DNA from: a virus
Direction: 5' to 3' (one strand)
IMG/VR virus record: IMGVR_UViG_3300020395_000007
Coordinates: 1 to 60,735 of that record
Length of the DNA stretch: 60,735 nt
The notes under the pieces were generated by a model. That model was not told where the DNA came from and ran no database searches. It saw only the letters and a program-made list of their open reading frames with translations. Both the position numbers and the translations under genes were made by a program. Positions within the stretch are counted from its first letter, which is position 1; every line of letters begins with the position of its first letter. Shown one piece after another: positions 34,376 through 43,444 of the stretch.

Positions 34376-37300
34376 ATGCCACAGCAAACTAATCTAAATG
34401 TAGCACCATATTTTGATGACTTTGACGCATCTAATGACTACCATAAGGTATTATTCAAGCCTGGATATCCAGTACAGGCAAGAGAATTAACAACGCTACA
34501 ATCTATACTTCAGAACCAAATCGAAAAGTTTGGAGATCATTTCTTTAAGGAAGGAACTAGAGTTATTCCTGGTAATATTTCCTATAACCAATTTTATTAT
34601 GCTGTAAAATTAAACAATTCATATCAAGGGGTTCCTGTGTCTGCTTTTGCAGAACAATTGGTAGGAACACAAATTACAGGTGCTGTTTCTGGTGTTAGTG
34701 CTGTTGTCGATCATGTATTACTTCCTGGAGATTCTGAAGAAAGTAGTCTTACATTGTATGTAAATTATGTTGGTAGTAATTTAACTGATAATTCTAGTCA
34801 GCAGTTTAATGATGGAGAAGAGTTACTTTGTAATGCTATTCTTGTATCAGGATTACTTGGTAATACTACTATAAATCCAGGAACTGCTTTCGCATTAACA
34901 TTATCTAATAATAATGCTGCTACTGGATCCGCTTTCATGATAAACGAAGGTGTTTATTTTATTAGAGGACAATTCGTAACAGTAAATACAGAGACTTTAA
35001 TTTTAGATCAGTACTCAAATACTCCTAATTATAGAGTTGGATTGAATATAGTCGAAGAAATAATAAATTCAGATTTAGATGAATCATTAAATGATAATTC
35101 TCAAGGATATAATAATTATGGTTCTCCTGGTGCTGATAGATTAAGAGTAACTGCAAGTTTATTTAAAAAGTCATTAGATGATTTTGATGATAATAATTTT
35201 ATTGAATTAGGTACTGTAAAAAATGGTGAACTTAGAAGTAAAAAGAAAACAGGTAGTGGAAATAGTACACCTTTTGAGGATGATGTAGCAACTAAAATTT
35301 TTGATACTGACGGAGATTTTACGGTTAAAGAATTTAATAGTGCTGTTGCAGAATCTTTAGATGATGGATTAGGTAATAATGGATTATTTAAGCAAGGTGA
35401 ATTCACTTATGGTGGTGAACCTGCTTCTGCAGATAAGATGATCTATAAGATGTCTCCAGGTAAGGCATATGTTCGTGGTTATGATGTTGAGATACCAGAG
35501 GTAGTTTACTTAGATGCTCCTAAGACACGTACTACAAAAAGAATAGAAGATGAAGCAATAACATATAATACGGGAACAACTATTAAAATTAATAATGCAC
35601 AAGGTGCTCCTTTTATTGGTATTGGAAATACTTATGTCGTAAGTTTGAGAGATTCTAGAACTTATACTGTTGGTGCAAGTCCAGCATATAATTATGGTAA
35701 AGAAATTGGTGTTGCTAGAGTTTATGATTATAAATTAGAAGAAGGATCTCAAAAGGACTGGACTCCTGCTAATGAATTTAATTTAAGTCTTTATGATGTT
35801 CAGACAATAACTGAGTTAAGTCTAAACGAACCAACTACACTTAATACACCAGTTTTTATTAAGGGTTCTAGTAGTGGTGCAACAGGATTTCTAAAAGAAT
35901 CTGTTACTAATGGATCAACTCTACAGATTTATGAAACAGAAGGTAGTTTTATTCCAAGTGAATCTTTAATATTTGATGGTGTACAAGATGGTAGAATTTC
36001 TACAGGAATAACAGCATATGGGATATCAGATGTTAAAGCAGTATATGTAGAAGGAGTCGCAAGAGATCCTAGTCAAGGTCCTTGGCAAGATTTTAGTGGA
36101 GATGTAGTACAAAGAGATATAAAGGTAATCGGTATTGCTAGTATTACTTCTGAATATGAATGGGATTCTGGTCCTAACAGTGGTATTTGTACTGTTACTG
36201 TTCCTGCTAAATATCCAGTTAATGAGTTCTTTAAGGCTGGTGATTTAGTTAAGTTTACAAATCCAGATGACCAAAAAGAACCTATAGTTGGTGTTGTTTC
36301 ATTTACAACTTATGTTGCTCCTAGTAGTGGAGCTGGTCAGAATGATATGCTGATCAAAAAAGATTTCCAAACCAATCCAGGAATTGCAGGATCTTTACCT
36401 ATAACACATATAGTTGTTCAAGATTTTACAAAAATAGCATCTACTTTAGCAGAATCTCAGGATGATAGTCTTTATACTCCACTCCCTAAAACAAATGTAG
36501 CTTCAGTTGAATTAGATGATGCATACATTACTATCCGCAAAATTTATGATGCTAATTTTGTTGAGGGAGAAGTTTCTTCTTCTACTATTCCTACAGGTGG
36601 TGAAGATGAATACTTCCTACCATTTGATGAGGAAAGATATAGTTTATTTAATGAATATGGAACCCCTCAGAATTTAGCATCTGATAATTTTAGAGTATAT
36701 ACTGATAATAACGGTAGAAGTGCTCTTCAGATAAAGGGTATTAACCCAAATAATGTAGGTAATGATTGTAAAATAATTGCAACTTTACAGAAAAAGAATC
36801 CAAAAGCAAAATTAAAAATAAGAACTGCAGTTAAGAGTATTATTGTTGATAAATCATCCCAACCTAAGTCTGGAATTGGGTCAACTAGTGCTGATGACGG
36901 ATTAACTTATGGTGCATATCCATTCGGAACTAGAGTACAAGATGAAATAATATCACTTAATCATCCAGATGTTATTAGTTTATATGGAGTATTCGAGAGT
37001 TCTGATACTAGTAATCCATCTGCTCCTAAATTAACATTAACTGATATTGCTAGTCCTTCAACGACTACTGCTGATTTCTTAATAGGAGAAGTTATAGAGG
37101 GAGAATCTAGTGGAGCAATTGCTATTATTGCTGAAATACTTGATGATTCAACAGTTAGTTTCCTTTATAGGAATGAAGAAATATTCAAGGAAGGTGAGAG
37201 AATATTAACTAATCAAACTAATATATACTCAAATATTCAGAAATTAGATACTCCAAGCTTTGATGTTTCTGTAAATTATACGTTTGATGATGGTCAGCAA

Positions 37301-40300
37301 TCTAGTTTCTATGATTATGGATTTATAGAAAGAAAATCTGAAAATGAAGCACCTGATAGAAAATTAAAAATATATTTCTGTACTGCAGGATATAATGTAA
37401 CAGATACTGGAGATATTACTACAGCAGATTCTTATAAAAACTTTAGTTTCTCTAAAGAAATTAGAGAAATTGATGGACATAGAAATACTGATATAATTGA
37501 TATTAGACCAAGGGTTAGTGATTATTCAGTAGTTGATGGTGTTTCTAGATCTCCTCTTGAGTTCTTTGGTAGAACATTTACACAAACAGGTAATACTGCT
37601 ACAAATATATTAGCATCTAATGAAAATGTACTAGTAACTTTCTCATATTATCTTGGTAGAATTGATAGAATATTCTTGAATAAGGATGGTACATTCCAGG
37701 TTAACTATGGTGAACCTTCAGATGATCCAGATTTTCCTAATAAAGTTGATGATGCTTTAGAGGTATGTCAGGCAACTCTTCCTCCATATGTCTATGATGT
37801 ATCTGATGTAGAGATCAATTTCTTAACTCATAAAGGGTATAAGAATTCTGATATTAGAAAATTAGAAGATAGGATTAAGAATTTAGAATATTATACAGCA
37901 CTATCTTTATTGGAATCTAATACCAATAACATGTTTATTGCTGATAGAGATGGTACAAATAGATATAAGGCAGGTTTCTTTGTAGATAATTTTGCATCAT
38001 TTGACTCTCAAGAAGATGGTCTACAAATTCAGAATAGTATTGATAGAAGTAATAAACAACTTAGACCAAGACATTTTACTACTTCAGTTGATTTAATATT
38101 TGGACCTGTTACTGACGTTGATCCTAATGAGGATCTAGCATTCTCAGATGCTAGTGGTATTAATATTCAGAAAACTGGAGATGTTCTTACATTAGGATAT
38201 TCTGAAGTAGAATGGCTTAAGCAATCATTTGGAACAAGAACCGAAAGTGTTACTCCATTTATGATACCTTTCTGGCAAGGTACTATTGAATTAACTCCTG
38301 CTGGTGATACTTGGACTGATGTAGTTACTCTTAGTGCAAAAATTATTAATAGAGAGGGTAATTATGCTCAAGTTATGGCAAATGCCCAAAGAAGGTTTAA
38401 TGTAGATCCTCAATCTGGATTTGCACCTACTGTTTGGAATTCTTGGCAGACCACTTGGACTGGTATGGAGACTGATAGATGGACTCGTAATAGGTCTAGA
38501 GTAATTTCCAGCCAAAGATTAAGACAAGGAAGAAGAGAATTTCAGAGAACAAGAACAAGAGTAACTGAACAAACTTTAACACAACAATTCCAACGTACAA
38601 ATCAAGCTAGAACTGGTGTAAGAACTCTTGTTGTTGAAGATATTCAGAATACATCACAAGGTACAAGATTAGTAAGTAGAGATCTTGCACCAGCAATACG
38701 ATCTAGAAATGTTACTTTTGACGGTAAGAGGTTTAAGCCTAAGAAGAGATTATATACTTTCTTTGATGGTAAAGATGTTACCAAATACTGTGTTCCTAAA
38801 TTACTGGAAGTTAGTATGACATCTGGTACATTCCAGGTTGGTGAAACTGTTATTGGTGAATCATTTAGATCTGGTGGAATGTCAACATGGCCACATTCTA
38901 CTTCTCCCTCAATTGCTTTTAGGGTTGCCCAATTAAACCATCAAGAAGGTATCTATAGTTCACCTACTGGAGTATATCAAGAAAACCCATATGACAGTAC
39001 TCCTTTAGCATCTGGATATTCTGCATCATCAACTCTATTAAATATTGATTTATATTCCTTATCAAATCACCCACAAGGTGATTATTCTGGATGGATTGAA
39101 AGTGATATGGTGCTTCGTGGTCAAAGTAGTGGAGCACAGGCAAGAATTACTAATGTACGATTAATTCCAGATAATCATGGAATAATGCAAGGTAGTTTCT
39201 ATATTCCTAATCCAAATGGAACAAATCATCCAAAATTTGAGGTTGGAACTAAAGTATTTACTTTAATTGATAATGTATCTAATGTTGTTAAAGGTGCAGA
39301 TACTAGAGGTGAGGAAGATTATATTGCTCAAGGATTTGTTAATACTGTCCAGGAAACTATTATATCTGTTAGAAATGCTAGAGTTGAGCATAGACAGACT
39401 AATGATAGTAGATCAAGTAGAACTGCAGTTGGTTCTGCTCAAGTTGTGAGTAGTAGAACTGTAAGAACAAGAACTAATGAACGTACTATTAGATGGCATG
39501 ATCCTCTTGCACAGTCTTTCTTAGTTGATGATGAAACTGGTATTTACTTAACAAGATTTGATGTCTTCTTTAAGAGTAAGGATGATATGGGTCTTCCAGT
39601 TACTGTGCAAATCAGATCAACTGATAGAGGTTATCCATTAACTAAGGTTCTTCCTTTCTCAGAAGTAGCATTGAATCCTGATGATGTTGTTCTATCCAGT
39701 GATGGATCTGTCGCAACTTCATTCCAATTTAAGTCTCCTGTTTATCTTGAAGGTGGAAGAGAGTATGCTGTATGTTTGTTATCAAACTCTACAAAATATA
39801 GTGTATTCATTTCTAGAGTTGGTGAAGAAGATCTAATTACTAGATCATATGTTTCACAGCAACCTTATCTAGGATCTTTATTTAAGTCTCAGAATGCCTC
39901 AACTTGGGAACCAAGTCAGTGGGAAGATCTTAAATTTACTATGTATAGAGCTGATTTCGTAGATTCTGGTTCTGTAGATCTTTATAATCCAGTACTTGCA
40001 AAAGGAAATGATGAGATTGCAAGATTACAAGCAGATTCATTATCATTAAAATCTAAGACAATTAGAGTTGGTCTTGGTACAACTGCAGTAGATAATACAA
40101 TTGAGATTGGAAATACTATATCACAGCAAGGATCTGAGGCAACTGGTAATTATGTTGGTGCAGCAGGAAGTGCTTTCTATGTTTCTATAACAAATGCAGG
40201 TATTGGATTCACTCCATTTACTGCTGGAAATTATACTTATTATGATGTACCATTACAAACTATTACTGGACAAGGTAAGGGTGCTAGAGCTGTAGTTAGT

Positions 40301-41971
40301 GTAAATGGTGGTAAAGTAGATACCATACAAATAAATGATCAAGGATCTCAAGCTAATGGTGGAAATGGTTATGTTGTAGGTGATGTTATTGGTATTAGTT
40401 CTTTGGGAACTCAAGGAGCAGGTAGAGACCTTAGAGCAACTATTACGACTATTGGTGATCCTAGACAATTGATTCTTGAAAATGTCCAGGGTAATTTTGT
40501 TACTGGTGTTGGTAATACGGTTATGGTCACACGTAGCAGTGGTTTGACTACAGGATTTAATGACTTTAATGGTGGAGATGTTCAGATAGATTCTATCGAG
40601 ACTGTTGAAGATGGTTTACATGTTAAAGTAAATCATATGAATCATGGAATGTACTTCCAGAATAATGTAGTTGGTATTAGTGGTGTACAATCTGATGTTA
40701 AACCATCTAGATTAACAGCACCATATTCAGTTGATTCTACTGATGGTATATCTGTAGAAGACGGAAGTAAATTTGCAGTATTTGAGGGAGTTGGTGTTGG
40801 AACTACTAATAGAGGATATTTGCAGATTGGTGATGAAATTATTGAATATTCAAATGTAACTGGTAATACTATAGGTGGTTTTATTGCTAGATCATCTAAT
40901 GCATTTAAGCAAGATTATCCAACAGGTACAGATGTTTATAAGTATGAACTTGGTGGAGTTAACTTGAAGAGAATAAATAAAACTCATGATTTGATAAATG
41001 TAACTAAAGCAGATCCTATCAATTATGATTCATATCATGTTAAGATTGATATGTCTGAGAAGTTTAATGTAGATAATGCTGATAGAAGTACTGATGTTGG
41101 TTATCGTGCTCTCTATTTTGATAGATCTCAAACTGCTGGTGGATGGAATTCATTTGCTACCCAAAACATACCATTTGAGATCATTACACCAATGATTCAG
41201 AATTTAACACCTGAAGGTACTACTATTAATGCAACAGTTCAGACAATTACTGGACAAAGTATGAGTGGTGTTGAAACTCCTTGGGTTAATTTTGGAACTG
41301 AAAGTGTTAGCATTAACGAGATAAATTATCTAGATACTCCTAGATTGATTGGATCTAAGGTAAATGAAGATGCTAAATTAAATAATGTAACTGAAGGTAA
41401 TAAATCACTTAACTTAAAACTAACTCTTAATACTACTGATAGTAGAATTAGTCCAATGGTTGATGCTCAGAGAATGAGTGCTGTATTGACATCAAACAGA
41501 GTAAATAACGCTATTAGTGATTTTGCAACTGATCCTAGAGTAAATACTATAGGAACTGATCCATCTGCATGTAAATATATTTCTAAGGAAGTAGTAATGA
41601 CTAATTCTGCTACTTCATTAAAAGTGATTGTAGATGGTTACTGTAATGCTTTCTGTGATATTAGAGCATTTTATGCTATTAGTGAAAAGGATGGATTTAG
41701 TCCAATCTTTACACCATTCCCTGGATATAAGAATCTAACACCTCAAGGTGAGATAATTAATAAGGAAAATAGCGACGGTAGACCTGATTCTTTAGTTCCT
41801 GTACAAAATGAGTATAACTTTACTCCAGAAGATACTGAGTTTAGTTCTTACAACTTTACTGTTGATAATCTACCTTCATTCAAGGCATATAGAATTAAAT
41901 TTGTATTAACATCTACAAGTCAAGTTCATGTTCCTAGATTATCTAATTTAAGGGTAATTGCACTAGCATGA
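34376..41971 (+). CDS. Very large DUF4815-type virion protein (2531 residues)
   Basis: The N-terminus (LNVAPYFDDFDASNDYHKVL, KPGYPVQARELTTLQSILQ) is the DUF4815 signature found in phage baseplate or fibre proteins. A second conserved block near nt 39480-39960 (DPLAQSFLVDDETG, GYPLTKVLPFSEVAL, SPVYLEGGREYAV) is usual in marine T4-like relatives. It is preceded by two arginine-rich coil segments (about nt 38480-38720 and 39360-39490). Shared modules occur: SSGA-type at 35860, 37090 and 39125, GxGY-type at 40190-40440, and GDEIIEY-type at 40810-40940. It is probably a long fibre or baseplate periphery protein. Its stop overlaps the next start (ATGATG). Confidence 0.75.
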   Translation: MPQQTNLNVAPYFDDFDASNDYHKVLFKPGYPVQARELTTLQSILQNQIEKFGDHFFKEGTRVIPGNISYNQFYYAVKLNNSYQGVPVSAFAEQLVGTQITGAVSGVSAVVDHVLLPGDSEESSLTLYVNYVGSNLTDNSSQQFNDGEELLCNAILVSGLLGNTTINPGTAFALTLSNNNAATGSAFMINEGVYFIRGQFVTVNTETLILDQYSNTPNYRVGLNIVEEIINSDLDESLNDNSQGYNNYGSPGADRLRVTASLFKKSLDDFDDNNFIELGTVKNGELRSKKKTGSGNSTPFEDDVATKIFDTDGDFTVKEFNSAVAESLDDGLGNNGLFKQGEFTYGGEPASADKMIYKMSPGKAYVRGYDVEIPEVVYLDAPKTRTTKRIEDEAITYNTGTTIKINNAQGAPFIGIGNTYVVSLRDSRTYTVGASPAYNYGKEIGVARVYDYKLEEGSQKDWTPANEFNLSLYDVQTITELSLNEPTTLNTPVFIKGSSSGATGFLKESVTNGSTLQIYETEGSFIPSESLIFDGVQDGRISTGITAYGISDVKAVYVEGVARDPSQGPWQDFSGDVVQRDIKVIGIASITSEYEWDSGPNSGICTVTVPAKYPVNEFFKAGDLVKFTNPDDQKEPIVGVVSFTTYVAPSSGAGQNDMLIKKDFQTNPGIAGSLPITHIVVQDFTKIASTLAESQDDSLYTPLPKTNVASVELDDAYITIRKIYDANFVEGEVSSSTIPTGGEDEYFLPFDEERYSLFNEYGTPQNLASDNFRVYTDNNGRSALQIKGINPNNVGNDCKIIATLQKKNPKAKLKIRTAVKSIIVDKSSQPKSGIGSTSADDGLTYGAYPFGTRVQDEIISLNHPDVISLYGVFESSDTSNPSAPKLTLTDIASPSTTTADFLIGEVIEGESSGAIAIIAEILDDSTVSFLYRNEEIFKEGERILTNQTNIYSNIQKLDTPSFDVSVNYTFDDGQQSSFYDYGFIERKSENEAPDRKLKIYFCTAGYNVTDTGDITTADSYKNFSFSKEIREIDGHRNTDIIDIRPRVSDYSVVDGVSRSPLEFFGRTFTQTGNTATNILASNENVLVTFSYYLGRIDRIFLNKDGTFQVNYGEPSDDPDFPNKVDDALEVCQATLPPYVYDVSDVEINFLTHKGYKNSDIRKLEDRIKNLEYYTALSLLESNTNNMFIADRDGTNRYKAGFFVDNFASFDSQEDGLQIQNSIDRSNKQLRPRHFTTSVDLIFGPVTDVDPNEDLAFSDASGINIQKTGDVLTLGYSEVEWLKQSFGTRTESVTPFMIPFWQGTIELTPAGDTWTDVVTLSAKIINREGNYAQVMANAQRRFNVDPQSGFAPTVWNSWQTTWTGMETDRWTRNRSRVISSQRLRQGRREFQRTRTRVTEQTLTQQFQRTNQARTGVRTLVVEDIQNTSQGTRLVSRDLAPAIRSRNVTFDGKRFKPKKRLYTFFDGKDVTKYCVPKLLEVSMTSGTFQVGETVIGESFRSGGMSTWPHSTSPSIAFRVAQLNHQEGIYSSPTGVYQENPYDSTPLASGYSASSTLLNIDLYSLSNHPQGDYSGWIESDMVLRGQSSGAQARITNVRLIPDNHGIMQGSFYIPNPNGTNHPKFEVGTKVFTLIDNVSNVVKGADTRGEEDYIAQGFVNTVQETIISVRNARVEHRQTNDSRSSRTAVGSAQVVSSRTVRTRTNERTIRWHDPLAQSFLVDDETGIYLTRFDVFFKSKDDMGLPVTVQIRSTDRGYPLTKVLPFSEVALNPDDVVLSSDGSVATSFQFKSPVYLEGGREYAVCLLSNSTKYSVFISRVGEEDLITRSYVSQQPYLGSLFKSQNASTWEPSQWEDLKFTMYRADFVDSGSVDLYNPVLAKGNDEIARLQADSLSLKSKTIRVGLGTTAVDNTIEIGNTISQQGSEATGNYVGAAGSAFYVSITNAGIGFTPFTAGNYTYYDVPLQTITGQGKGARAVVSVNGGKVDTIQINDQGSQANGGNGYVVGDVIGISSLGTQGAGRDLRATITTIGDPRQLILENVQGNFVTGVGNTVMVTRSSGLTTGFNDFNGGDVQIDSIETVEDGLHVKVNHMNHGMYFQNNVVGISGVQSDVKPSRLTAPYSVDSTDGISVEDGSKFAVFEGVGVGTTNRGYLQIGDEIIEYSNVTGNTIGGFIARSSNAFKQDYPTGTDVYKYELGGVNLKRINKTHDLINVTKADPINYDSYHVKIDMSEKFNVDNADRSTDVGYRALYFDRSQTAGGWNSFATQNIPFEIITPMIQNLTPEGTTINATVQTITGQSMSGVETPWVNFGTESVSINEINYLDTPRLIGSKVNEDAKLNNVTEGNKSLNLKLTLNTTDSRISPMVDAQRMSAVLTSNRVNNAISDFATDPRVNTIGTDPSACKYISKEVVMTNSATSLKVIVDGYCNAFCDIRAFYAISEKDGFSPIFTPFPGYKNLTPQGEIINKENSDGRPDSLVPVQNEYNFTPEDTEFSSYNFTVDNLPSFKAYRIKFVLTSTSQVHVPRLSNLRVIALA

Positions 41972-42192
41972 TGCAGAGAGTAAAGGGGCATTCAGATCTT
42001 GCGAGAGATCCTAAATCGAATGCTATAATTAATACAAATACATTAGAGTATGATAAGTATGTCTCTAGACGTAATGTTTCTGTAGAAAAGAATGAAAGAG
42101 TTGATGAAATTGAACAGAATTTATCTGACTTAAAAGGTGAAATAAATGAAATTAAATCACTATTAAAGGAGTTAGTCACAAATGTCAAATAA
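41968..42192 (+). CDS. Small coiled-coil protein, probable structural accessory
   Basis: A 74-residue protein. Residues 40-72 form a heptad-like helix (EIEQNLSDLKGEINEIKSLL). Two ATGs lie in tandem (41968, 41971), and the first overlaps the upstream TGA by 3 nt. It may trimerise or chaperone the preceding fibre protein. That is inference from position and coiled coil. Confidence 0.6.
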   Translation: MMQRVKGHSDLARDPKSNAIINTNTLEYDKYVSRRNVSVEKNERVDEIEQNLSDLKGEINEIKSLLKELVTNVK

Positions 42193-42568
42193 AAATATAA
42201 CCTTTAATACTGATGCTGGTGTTCCTGCAGCAGCGAATCTAGTTATTAATACTGGATCAGATTTTTCTACGACATTTACTGTTGTAGATACTAGTAATGC
42301 TGCTTTTGATTTTACTGGATATACTGCAGCATCTCAAATGTCAAAGAGTGTTGCTGTTGGGGCAACATTAGGTGCTGTTGGAACATTTACTGTTGGTATT
42401 ACTAGTGCATTGGGTGGTAAAATAAACATCTCAATGTCTGAACAGAATACACGTAATCTTTCAGAAGGTCGATATGTATATGATGTAAATGTAAAAACTG
42501 GGACTAATGTTAGTAAATTAGTTAATGGAAATATTCTAGTCTATGCTGGAATTTCTACTACCCCCTAA
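42182..42568 (+). CDS. Small beta-rich virion-associated protein, unknown
   Basis: A 128-residue protein, all-beta by composition (LVINTGSDFSTTFTVVDTSN, FDFTGYTAASQM, GRYVYDVNV). The plan resembles BppU-N/Ig-like phage fibre-attachment domains. It overlaps the coiled-coil gene by 11 nt and lies before the neck genes, so it is probably a minor virion protein. Confidence 0.6.
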   Translation: MSNKNITFNTDAGVPAAANLVINTGSDFSTTFTVVDTSNAAFDFTGYTAASQMSKSVAVGATLGAVGTFTVGITSALGGKINISMSEQNTRNLSEGRYVYDVNVKTGTNVSKLVNGNILVYAGISTTP

Positions 42569-42571
42569 ATA
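42565..42571 (+). promoter_or_regulatory. Late promoter-like motif overlapping a stop codon
   Basis: CTAAATA includes the upstream TAA and lies upstream of gene 13. An AAGGAG Shine-Dalgarno follows at about 42578. Confidence 0.5.
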
Positions 42572-42594
42572 TTATATAAGGAGCATCTGTGTAA

Positions 42595-43440
42595 ATGGCA
42601 CAACCATCAAGTAGACAAGAATTAATAGATTATTGTAAGAGGCAACTTGGTGCTCCTGTATTGGAGATCAATGTTGCTGATGAACAAGTAAATGATCTGG
42701 TTGATGATGCTGTTCAGTATTTTCAAGAAAGGCATTTTGATGGAGTATCACCTGCATTATTAAAATATAAATTAACCCAGGATGATATTGATAGGGGAAG
42801 AGCAAGAGGTGGAAATAGTACCGAAGGTATAGTAACAACTACTGCTACAACAAATATAGCTGGTACAAATGTAAGTTTTGGATGGGAAGAGAATAGTAAT
42901 TATTTACAGGTTCCACCAGAGATTATTGGTGTACAAAAAATATATCATTTTGATGGAACTAATACTACAACAAATAATATGTTTAGTGTTAAATATCAAA
43001 TGTTTTTGAATGACATATATTATTGGGGATCAACAGAATTATTGACTTATGCAATGACAAAATCATATCTATCAGATATTGATTTCTTATTAACAACTCA
43101 GAAGCAAATAAGATTTAATCAGAGGCAAGATAGATTATATATGGATATTGATTGGGGTAGTGTACAGAAAAATGATTGGATAATTATGGATTGTTATAGA
43201 GCACTTAATCCTGCTGATTTTACTAGAGTATGGAATGATTCGTTCTTAAAAAAATACCTAACCCAATTAGTAAAACGCCAATGGGGACAAAATCTACTTA
43301 AATTCCAAGGAGTAAAACTTCCTGGTGGTGTTGAATTAAATGGACGGCAAATCTATGATGATGCTCAGAAAGAGCTTGATAACATCAAAGAGGTTATGTC
43401 CAATACTTATGAGTTACCACCACTAGACATGGTAGGTTGA
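42595..43440 (+). CDS. 13: gp13 neck (head completion) protein
   Basis: A 281-residue protein (T4 309). ELIDYCKRQLGAPVLEINVA followed by VDDAVQYFQERHFDG is characteristic of gp13. Later features include YWGSTELLTYAMT and FLKKYLTQLVKRQWGQNLLK. In T4, gp13 and gp14 form the collar joining head to tail. It lies directly before gene 14. Confidence 0.92.
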   Translation: MAQPSSRQELIDYCKRQLGAPVLEINVADEQVNDLVDDAVQYFQERHFDGVSPALLKYKLTQDDIDRGRARGGNSTEGIVTTTATTNIAGTNVSFGWEENSNYLQVPPEIIGVQKIYHFDGTNTTTNNMFSVKYQMFLNDIYYWGSTELLTYAMTKSYLSDIDFLLTTQKQIRFNQRQDRLYMDIDWGSVQKNDWIIMDCYRALNPADFTRVWNDSFLKKYLTQLVKRQWGQNLLKFQGVKLPGGVELNGRQIYDDAQKELDNIKEVMSNTYELPPLDMVG

Positions 43441-43444
43441 TATC

